This document shows, piece after piece, positions 1 through 4,871 of a stretch of 5,520 bases of DNA; positions within the stretch are counted from its first letter, which is position 1, and every line of letters starts with the position of its first letter. The notes under the pieces are model-generated. The model made no database searches, was not told the DNA's origin, and saw only the letters and a program-made list of their open reading frames with translations. The position numbers and the translations under genes are program-made. Location: positions 1 to 5,520 of the forward strand of contig DHHE01000168.1 in assembly GCA_002403115.1 (NCBI GenBank). Reading direction: 5' to 3'. The DNA comes from a bacterium UBP2_UBA4780. Its GTDB lineage: Bacteria; Edwardsbacteria; AC1; EtOH8.

Positions 1-414
1 ATGATCGAGCACCTTCACGACCACGCCGTCAGCGAGCTGCAGCAGAGCGCCCGGACCGACACCGTCTTCGTGGTGACCGCGGTCTGCTTTAACCTGGTGG
101 TGCTGGCCATAAACTGGATCCTGGCCGCCTCCGATCGCACCGGGGCCCGGATCCTGATCTTCATGCTCCTGATAGCGGCCACCCTGCTCATCAACGCCTT
201 CGCGGTCCAGGCGCTGCGCAACGGGCGCCGCACCCGCCTGCTGCTGCTTTCGGGGCTGGCCCAGATGTACCGGGACAACGGGGTGGACAAGTACTACGAC
301 CCGGAGCTGCTCAGGACCTACGGGGCGCGATACGGCCTGTTCACCGCCGTCATCATCTCCCTGGCGGCGATGGCCATAGCGGTGCCCATGATCCAGTGGC
401 TTTCGGGAGGCTGA
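1..414 (+). CDS. Small three-helix membrane protein, function unknown
   Basis: This 137-residue protein is not one I can assign to a named family. Three hydrophobic segments are visible at about residues 21-43, 50-72 and 111-133, so it is probably an inner-membrane protein. The N-terminal 20 residues are polar and rich in His, Glu and Gln. A charged loop lies between helices 2 and 3 (about 73-110); it contains a basic stretch (RNGRRTR) and a YYDPELL segment, and is the most likely soluble part. There is no signal-peptide cleavage motif and no catalytic motif. The ATG is the first base of the window, so no ribosome binding site can be checked and the true start could lie further upstream. The gene ends in TGA just before a strong intrinsic terminator, so it closes a transcription unit separate from birA-coaX-rng. 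Coding is well supported; function is open. Confidence 0.75.
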   Translation: MIEHLHDHAVSELQQSARTDTVFVVTAVCFNLVVLAINWILAASDRTGARILIFMLLIAATLLINAFAVQALRNGRRTRLLLLSGLAQMYRDNGVDKYYDPELLRTYGARYGLFTAVIISLAAMAIAVPMIQWLSGG

Positions 415-435
415 AGAAGCTCTGCTACACCGGAG

Positions 436-460
436 GCGGCCGTTTGGCGGCCGCTTTTTT
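436..460 (+). terminator. Rho-independent terminator after the membrane protein gene
   Basis: A perfect 7-bp GC-only stem (GCGGCCG at 436-442 with CGGCCGC at 448-454) encloses a 5-base loop and is followed directly by six T residues (455-460). The stem can be lengthened by a G-T wobble and an A-T pair (435/455 and 434/456). It sits 21 bases after the stop of the upstream gene and ahead of a separate promoter, as expected for a transcription unit boundary. Confidence 0.92.
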
Positions 461-486
461 ATGCCTGTAGCGGGCAAACATTTCCC

Positions 487-515
487 TTGCGCTAAGGGCC
501 GATATGAGGTAAAAT
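487..515 (+). promoter_or_regulatory. Putative sigma70-type promoter for birA-coaX-rng
   Basis: TAAAAT at 510-515 matches the -10 consensus at 5 of 6 positions. TTGCGC at 487-492 keeps only the TTG half of the -35 box, with an ideal 17-base spacer. The region is clearly more AT-rich than its surroundings and lies between the terminator and birA. Transcription would begin near 521-523, giving a leader of about 25 bases. The perfect inverted repeat CCCTT/AAGGG (484-488 and 494-498, 5-base loop) overlaps the -35 and could be an operator. The call rests on motif and position only. Confidence 0.5.
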
Positions 516-545
516 AACGTAAATGGCCTTGCCTTTCATGAATTT

Positions 546-1352
546 ATGATTCCCCGCCTGGACATAGACCGCGTCAAGGAGACCCTGCGCACCCAGACCT
601 TCGGCCAGTCGCTTTTCTACTTCGAGAAGCTGGGCTCAACCAGCGACAAGCTGGCCGAACTGGCCAGGGGGGGCGCCCCCGAGGGCACGGCCATCGTGGC
701 CGAGACCCAGACCGCGGGACGCGGCCGCGACGGCAGCGCCTGGTACTCGCCCCCGGGCCTGGGGCTTTACCTGTCGGTCCTGTTAAGGCCCGGCCTGCCG
801 GCCATCAAGCTCTCCGGCATCACTCTGGCCCTGGGGGCGTCCGCGGCCCGGGCGGTGGAGCAGTGCTCGCCGGCCAAGATCATGATAAAGTGGCCCAACG
901 ACCTGTTCTGCAACGGGCGGAAGATAGGGGGGCTGCTGGTGGAGAACAAGGCGGCGACGGCCTTTGAAAAAGCCCAGGGGGACTACCTCGTGGCCGGCGT
1001 CGGCATCAACGCCAACAACGAGCTGATACCGCTGGAGCTGTGCGACACGGCCAGCTCGGTCTACCTGGAGACCGGATCGGGCGTCTACCGGGAGGACCTG
1101 CTGGTGAAACTTCTGGAGAACATGGAATCTGATTACAGGACATTCGTGGCCCGGGGGCTGGAAGCCTTCCGGGAGGACGTCGAGGCCCGCTTCCACCTGG
1201 CCAAACGCTGGGTCTCGGTGGAGACCGGCCCGGGGCAGGCCGTCCGCGGGGTGGCCACCGGCATGGACTCCCAGGGCTCACTTCTGATCATCGACTCCGA
1301 GGGGCAGACGGTCCGGGTGCAGTCGGGAACGGTGACGGAGATGGAGCCGTGA
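546..1352 (+). CDS. birA: Biotin--[biotin carboxyl-carrier protein] ligase, group I (no HTH)
   Basis: This cytoplasmic enzyme activates biotin with ATP to biotinyl-5'-AMP and transfers it to the conserved lysine of biotin carrier domains, such as that of acetyl-CoA carboxylase. Family motifs appear in order across 268 residues: the ST pair in KLGSTSDKL (31-32), ETQTAGRGRDG with the adenylate-binding GRGR loop (58-61), KWPND (115-119) with the expected catalytic lysine, KIGGLLVE (126-133) and GVGINAN (151-157). A small C-terminal beta domain spans about 222-268. The catalytic domain begins almost at residue 1, so the N-terminal winged-helix repressor domain of E. coli BirA is absent. The protein should be a ligase only, unable to repress biotin genes by itself. 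No good Shine-Dalgarno precedes the ATG at 546. An ATG at 538 is out of frame, and the motif-bearing frame supports 546. The gene overlaps coaX by 4 bases. Confidence 0.95.
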   Translation: MIPRLDIDRVKETLRTQTFGQSLFYFEKLGSTSDKLAELARGGAPEGTAIVAETQTAGRGRDGSAWYSPPGLGLYLSVLLRPGLPAIKLSGITLALGASAARAVEQCSPAKIMIKWPNDLFCNGRKIGGLLVENKAATAFEKAQGDYLVAGVGINANNELIPLELCDTASSVYLETGSGVYREDLLVKLLENMESDYRTFVARGLEAFREDVEARFHLAKRWVSVETGPGQAVRGVATGMDSQGSLLIIDSEGQTVRVQSGTVTEMEP

Positions 1353-2095
1353 AGCTCTGCCTGGACATCGGCAACAGCACCATGGCCATGGGGCTGGTCA
1401 ACGGGGGCCGGATGGTCCAGCGGGCCAGGCTGGACCACGGCGGGAGGCTGACGGCCGAGCTGGTCCACTCCTTTTTGGAGAGGGTGCTGGGCTCGCGGTC
1501 GGTGCGGCGGGCGGCCCTGATCTCGGTGGTGCCGTCGATGGCCGACGAGGCCGCCCAGGCGGCCGGCCGGCTCCTCAACGTCCAGCCCAGGGTGATCACG
1601 GTCCAGGCCATGTCGTTCATGAAGCACGGCTACCGGACGCCCAAGAAGCTGGGGGTGGACCGGCTGGTGAACGCCTTTGCCGCCTGGCGCCTCTACGGGG
1701 CGCCGGCGGTGGTGGTCGACATCGGCACCGCCATCACCTGGGACGCGGTGGACCGCTCGGGGAAATACCTGGGCGGGGCCATCGCCCCGGGGCCGGGCAC
1801 CATGGCCCAGTCCCTGCACCGGAACGCGGCCCTTCTGCCCGAGCTTGCGGTGAAAAGGCAGGCCAGGGCCACCGGGCGCGACACCGAGGAGTGCATCCGT
1901 TCCGGCATCTACTGGGGCACGGCGGCCATGGTCCGCGAGCTGGCCTCGATGATAGGGCGCGAGGTCGGGGGCCGGCCGCGGATGCTGGTCACCGGAGGGG
2001 CGGCGCCCCTGTTCCTGCCGGAGCTCAAGGGATTCCGCCACGACCCGGACCTGACGCTGAAGGGCATCGGCCTGGCATACGACGAATTTGGATAA
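1349..2095 (+). CDS. coaX: Type III pantothenate kinase
   Basis: CoaX phosphorylates pantothenate with ATP, the first step of coenzyme A synthesis. Type III enzymes belong to the ASKHA superfamily, need a monovalent cation and are known to escape CoA feedback inhibition. The 248-residue length is typical. Visible motifs are the N-terminal phosphate-binding DIGNST (6-11), SVVPS (59-63), a Y95..P98 pair in the pantothenate-binding region, LGVDR with the expected catalytic Asp (D104), VDIGTAIT (123-130), GGAIAPG (142-148) and TGG (215-217) near the C-terminus. The start is GTG at 1349, inside the birA stop (GTGA overlap). GGAG at 1337-1340 lies 8 bases upstream, and the encoded MKLCLDIGNS matches the family N-terminus. 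The overlap suggests translational coupling with birA. The stop is TAA, and the RNase gene starts 10 bases later. Confidence 0.95.
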   Translation: MKLCLDIGNSTMAMGLVNGGRMVQRARLDHGGRLTAELVHSFLERVLGSRSVRRAALISVVPSMADEAAQAAGRLLNVQPRVITVQAMSFMKHGYRTPKKLGVDRLVNAFAAWRLYGAPAVVVDIGTAITWDAVDRSGKYLGGAIAPGPGTMAQSLHRNAALLPELAVKRQARATGRDTEECIRSGIYWGTAAMVRELASMIGREVGGRPRMLVTGGAAPLFLPELKGFRHDPDLTLKGIGLAYDEFG

Positions 2096-2096
2096 T

Positions 2097-2101
2097 GGAG
2101 G
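2097..2101 (+). promoter_or_regulatory. Ribosome binding site that fixes the TTG start of rng
   Basis: GGAGG sits directly after the coaX stop codon and 4 bases before the TTG at 2106. It argues against the in-frame TTG at 2088, which overlaps coaX and would add six non-family residues. It also argues against the ATG at 2095, which opens a four-codon frame (MEDL, then stop). Confidence 0.75.
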
Positions 2102-2105
2102 ACCT

Positions 2106-3656
2106 TTGAAGGAATTGTTCATAGACTCCAACCCGCTGGAGACCAGGATCGCCCTGGTCGAGGACGGGCGGCTGACCGAGCTGTGGGTGGAACGGTCTTC
2201 GCAGGCCAGGACCCTGGGCAACGTCTACAAGGGGGTGGTCCGCAAGGCGCTGCCCGGGCTGGAGGCGGCCTTCGTGGACATCGGGCTGGGCCGGGACGGT
2301 TTCCTTCCCTTCGACGATGTCTCGACTTCGCTCGACATGTACGCGCAGGGCAAGCCCCATGACCAGCCCCAGGACGGGGGCGGGGAGGGAAAGCCCAGAG
2401 GGAAGAACCGCGGGCTGAAGCAGGGCCAGGAGATCCTGGCCCAGGTGACCAAGGAGCCGATCGCCGGAAAGGGGCCGCGGGTGACCTCCTGGATCTCGCT
2501 GGCCGGGCGCTACTGCGTGCTGCTGCCGGGCGACGAGCAGATCGGGATATCCAAGCGCATAGGCAGCGCCGAGGAGCGGCAGAGGCTGAAGGCCGAGTTC
2601 AGGAAGATCCTGCCCAAGGGCTTCGGGTTGGTCGCCAGGACCGCGGCCGGGAGCCAGGATCCCAAGGGCCTGCAGCGGGAGGTCAAGGAGCTGGTGGCCA
2701 GGTGGCAGGAGATCCAGAAACAGGGCCGCAAGGCGAAGGCCCCGGCCCTGCTGCACGCCGAGCCGCCCCAGGTCTGGGGCGTGCTGCGCGACGTGGCCGC
2801 CTACGGCATCGACCGGATCACGGTCGACGGCCAGGCCCTGTTCAATGAGATCCAATCCCACCTGGGAAAGATCGACCCGGGCTGGCGGAGCAAGCTGCTC
2901 CAGCACGGGGGCGGAGGGCCGGCCTTCACCGAGAAGGGGCTGGAGAAGCAGATATCCCAGGCCATGCAGCGGCAGATCTGGCTCAAAAGCGGGGGCCGGA
3001 TCGTCATCGAGCAGACCGAGGCCCTGACGGTCATCGACGTCAACAGCGGAAGGTTCGTGGGGAGGAGGGCGGCCGAGGAGACGGTCTACAAGGTTAACCT
3101 GGAGGCGGCCGCCGAGACGGCCCGGCAGCTGAGGCTAAGGGACATCGGCGGGATCATCGTGGTGGACTTCATCGACATGGAGACCAGCCAGAAGCGGGCC
3201 AAGGTGCTGGAGGAGCTGAAGCGGGCCTTCGCCGAGGACCGCTCCCGGCCCGAGGTCAGCGGTTTCTCCGACCTGGGCCTGGTGGAGATAAGCCGCAAGC
3301 GGACCAAGCCCAGCCTGTGGCACACCTCCTCGGAAACCTGCCCGGCCTGCCGGGGGACGGGGCGCATCTTCCACCCCTCGGCCCTGGCGTCGCGGATCAT
3401 GCGCGGACTGGCCGCGGCCAAGGGCGGCCTGAAAGGCGCCCAGGTGGAGCTGCTGACCAACCCCGCCCTGGCCGACTACATCGAGGAGAACATCCCGCAG
3501 CAGTTCGCCCAGCTGAGCCGGGAGCTGGGGTGCCGGATCTATCTGGAGGAGGACGAGTCGCTGCCCATGGAGAGGTTCCTGGTCCGCCGGCGGCCGGGCG
3601 GGAGGGAGATTGACATGGGGGATTTTTCCATTGACAGCGGGCCGATTTTGGAATAA
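2106..3656 (+). CDS. rng: Ribonuclease G/E family endoribonuclease
   Basis: Members of this family are Mg-dependent, 5'-end-sensing endoribonucleases that cut single-stranded AU-rich RNA during rRNA maturation and mRNA decay. From the TTG at 2106 the product is 516 residues, close to E. coli RNase G (489) and far shorter than full RNase E, so the RNase E degradosome scaffold tail is missing. Domains in order: the family N-terminus MKELFIDSN; an S1 domain (about 35-120) with NVYKGVVRKALPGLEAAFVD (39-58), interrupted by a Gly/Lys-rich charged insert (about 79-108); an RNase H-like/5'-sensor region (about 120-270); and a DNase I-like catalytic domain. The two expected metal-binding aspartates are present in VIDVNSG (D311) and VVDFIDM (D354). 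The zinc-link motif CPAC (C412, C415) follows, then a small C-terminal domain. The gene belongs with birA-coaX by spacing. The TTG start may lower its expression. Its 3' end contains the tRNA promoter. RNase G rather than RNase E is chosen from length only. Confidence 0.95.
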   Translation: MKELFIDSNPLETRIALVEDGRLTELWVERSSQARTLGNVYKGVVRKALPGLEAAFVDIGLGRDGFLPFDDVSTSLDMYAQGKPHDQPQDGGGEGKPRGKNRGLKQGQEILAQVTKEPIAGKGPRVTSWISLAGRYCVLLPGDEQIGISKRIGSAEERQRLKAEFRKILPKGFGLVARTAAGSQDPKGLQREVKELVARWQEIQKQGRKAKAPALLHAEPPQVWGVLRDVAAYGIDRITVDGQALFNEIQSHLGKIDPGWRSKLLQHGGGGPAFTEKGLEKQISQAMQRQIWLKSGGRIVIEQTEALTVIDVNSGRFVGRRAAEETVYKVNLEAAAETARQLRLRDIGGIIVVDFIDMETSQKRAKVLEELKRAFAEDRSRPEVSGFSDLGLVEISRKRTKPSLWHTSSETCPACRGTGRIFHPSALASRIMRGLAAAKGGLKGAQVELLTNPALADYIEENIPQQFAQLSRELGCRIYLEEDESLPMERFLVRRRPGGREIDMGDFSIDSGPILE

Positions 3657-3659
3657 AAT
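3631..3659 (+). promoter_or_regulatory. Near-consensus promoter for tRNA-Leu, inside the rng 3' end
   Basis: A perfect -35 box TTGACA (3631-3636) and TAAAAT (3654-3659, 5 of 6 in the -10 consensus) are separated by exactly 17 bases. The -35 is coding sequence for rng, and the rng stop TAA (3654-3656) forms the first half of the -10. Transcription would start near 3666, about 37 bases before the tRNA. This is the best promoter match I found in the window, as expected for a stable RNA gene. Confidence 0.8.
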
Positions 3660-3702
3660 TACATATCCTAAACGCTTAAAGGGAAGAAGGTTCCGGAAAA
3701 AT

Positions 3703-3788
3703 GCCGGGATGGTGGAACTGGCAGACACGTACGTTTGAGGGGCGTATGGCTGCAAGCCGTGTGGGTTCGACTCCCACTCCCGGCACCA
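3703..3788 (+). tRNA. tRNA-Leu, anticodon GAG
   Basis: This 86-base class II tRNA decodes CUC and CUU. The acceptor stem GCCGGGA (3703-3709) pairs perfectly with TCCCGGC (3778-3784). The D stem is GTG (3712-3714) with CAC (3726-3728), and the D loop carries GG (3720-3721). The anticodon stem TACGT/GCGTA (3730-3734 and 3742-3746) closes a seven-base loop with GAG at 3737-3739, T before it and G after it. The long variable arm forms a 4-bp hairpin (GGCT 3748-3751 with AGCC 3755-3758), typical of Leu. The T stem GTGGG/CCCAC (3761-3765 and 3773-3777) holds the TTCGACT loop. The discriminator is A (3785), the Leu identity base, and CCA is encoded (3786-3788). It lies 46 bases after the rng stop. 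Confidence 0.97.
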
Positions 3789-3917
3789 ACACATCGATGA
3801 CGGGACCTCGGGATCTGCATGAAGGCCCCTGTCCCTCGCCTTCTCCGACCTCAGCCGTTCCCACCAGCCATCGATTCCCCGGCGAGCCCGTTAATCCCAG
3901 GCCAGAAAGGAGGCGCC
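3789..3917 (+). other. Intergenic region between tRNA-Leu and the TPR gene
   Basis: These 129 bases hold no T-run terminator and no convincing -35/-10 pair. The only pairing I see is a weak GGGAC (3802-3806) with GTCCC (3831-3835), with a 24-base loop and no T tract. The tRNA transcript may therefore continue into the TPR/J-protein genes, or a promoter of unfamiliar type may be present. The open frame from an ATG at 3819 is not used as the start, because that ATG lacks a Shine-Dalgarno and would add a proline-rich stretch. Confidence 0.5.
3909..3913 (+). promoter_or_regulatory. Ribosome binding site that fixes the GTG start of the TPR gene
   Basis: AAAGGAGG (3906-3913) is the strongest Shine-Dalgarno in the window and lies 4 bases before the GTG at 3918, the same spacing as at the rng TTG start. 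It favours GTG 3918 over the in-frame ATG at 3819. Confidence 0.8.
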
Positions 3918-4871
3918 GTGCCCTACCTTAAGGGCATCATCGACAGATACTGCCTGAGCCAGTTCCTGAAGCTGGCCCTGGAGGCCTTCCGGGAGAAAAA
4001 CTTCCACCAGGCCATCGAGTCGCTGGAGATGATCAGGCAGCACGACGCCGCCGCCGACCGGAGGTGCAGCGACGTGGTGCTGTTCTACCTGGTCGAGGCC
4101 ATGATGTCCCAGGCCCAGCTTCACCAGAAAGGCGGGAACTACAGCGGGGCGGTGGCCGCGTACCGCCGGGCCCTGAAGCTGGCCCCGAAGTACGCCGATA
4201 TCCACCTGGCTTTGGGGAAGCTTTACGCCGGCCGCCATCAGGCCAAGCCGGCCTTGCGACACCTGGGCCGGGCGGTGGCCCTCAACCCCAACTTCATCGA
4301 GGCCCACCTGAACATCGCCCACCTCAGGGCCGAGGGAGGCGACCTCGGGGGCGCCATCCGCAATTTCCGGAGCCTGGCCAAGCGGACCAGCTACTTCCGG
4401 CAGGACGCCTACGACCGGGCGGTCGTGGCCGCAGCCCGGGGCAAGCCGCGCGAAGCAGTCAGGCTGTTCTCCCTGGCGTTCAGCACCGCGCCCGACCGCT
4501 GCGAGTCCCTGTGCGCCATGGGCCGGGACGCCATGAGGTCCGGACAGGTGGGCGACGCCCTGAACCTGTTCCGGCAGGCCCTCAGGATCAGGCCCAAGTA
4601 CGCCGACATCCACAATCTGATGGGCGTCTGCCACAGCCACCGGGGCGAGATGGGCAAATCGGTGAAGCACCTGCTGAAGGCGGTGAGCCTGGCCCCCAAT
4701 TTCACCCGGGCCTGGCTTAACCTAGCCTACGCCCACGAGCAGCGCGGGGACGCCAGGGCCTCGCTGGCGGCCTACCGCCGGGTCCTCAAGCTCGACCCCA
4801 AGAACGCCATCGCTTCGGCCGCGGCCAGGCGCCTGCAGGCCGGCGGCCGCAGGGGAGGCATGACGGCATGA
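3918..4871 (+). CDS. TPR-repeat protein, probable scaffold
   Basis: From the GTG at 3918 the product is 317 residues and almost entirely tetratricopeptide repeats, helix-turn-helix pairs that bind peptides or partner proteins. No signal peptide or membrane segment is visible, so it is probably cytoplasmic. A degenerate helical unit lies at about 16-45. From about 59 to 295 there are seven repeats in strict 34-residue register. The TPR-typical proline that closes helix B falls at 90, 124, 192, 226, 260 and 294, and is Ser at 158. Repeats 1-2 and 5-6 are especially alike (both contain PKYADIH, 136 residues apart). The C-terminus is Gly/Arg-rich. No enzymatic motif is present. The stop overlaps the J-domain gene (ATGA), so the two products are probably made together and may bind each other. 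TPR assignment is secure; partner and role are inferred. Expression may come from the tRNA promoter, as no other is visible. Confidence 0.9.
   Translation: MPYLKGIIDRYCLSQFLKLALEAFREKNFHQAIESLEMIRQHDAAADRRCSDVVLFYLVEAMMSQAQLHQKGGNYSGAVAAYRRALKLAPKYADIHLALGKLYAGRHQAKPALRHLGRAVALNPNFIEAHLNIAHLRAEGGDLGGAIRNFRSLAKRTSYFRQDAYDRAVVAAARGKPREAVRLFSLAFSTAPDRCESLCAMGRDAMRSGQVGDALNLFRQALRIRPKYADIHNLMGVCHSHRGEMGKSVKHLLKAVSLAPNFTRAWLNLAYAHEQRGDARASLAAYRRVLKLDPKNAIASAAARRLQAGGRRGGMTA
4092..4802 (+). repeat. Array of seven 102-base (34-codon) TPR-encoding units with a higher-order duplication
   Basis: The coding repeats keep an exact 34-codon period. The DNA words AAGTACGCCGATATCCAC (4188-4205) and AAGTACGCCGACATCCAC (4596-4613) differ at one of 18 bases and lie 408 bases apart, exactly four units. 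AYRRALKLAP (residues 81-90) and AYRRVLKLDP (285-294) are 204 residues apart, exactly six units. The array appears to have grown by in-frame duplication of multi-repeat blocks. Confidence 0.7.

Noticed and set aside
535..542. TTCATGAA palindrome just before birA
   Set aside because: An 8-base palindrome is expected by chance. It has no second copy in the spacer and does not extend.
2088..2105. TTG at 2088 as the rng start
   Set aside because: It overlaps coaX, lacks a ribosome site and adds six residues. TTG 2106 follows GGAGG and gives the family N-terminus.
1133..2221. Long antisense open frame (362 codons) opposite birA and coaX
   Set aside because: It is the mirror of two strongly recognised genes in GC-rich DNA. 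Its translation is low-complexity (His/Pro/Arg/Gly-rich), matches no motif I know and crosses the birA-coaX and coaX-rng boundaries.
2025..2906. Antisense open frame (293 codons) opposite rng
   Set aside because: Leu/Pro/Gly-rich shadow of the RNase coding frame, with no recognisable motif.
3610..3615. A second TTGACA upstream of the tRNA
   Set aside because: The position 17 bases downstream (3633-3638) reads GACAGC, not a -10 box. The copy at 3631 has the correct partner.
3657..3702. Possible terminator after rng (GGAA-GAAGG-TTCC)
   Set aside because: A 4-bp stem with no T tract, lying in the likely tRNA leader.
3135..3794. Antisense open frame running through the tRNA and the rng 3' end
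   Set aside because: It would have to read through a perfect tRNA-Leu and the promoter, and its composition is that of a shadow frame.
3819..3917. N-terminal extension of the TPR protein from ATG 3819
   Set aside because: No Shine-Dalgarno at 3819, a proline-rich extension unlike the rest of the protein, and a strong AAAGGAGG placed for the GTG at 3918.
3891..4670. Antisense open frame (259 codons) opposite the TPR gene
   Set aside because: Its apparent repeats are the reverse reading of the TPR codons.
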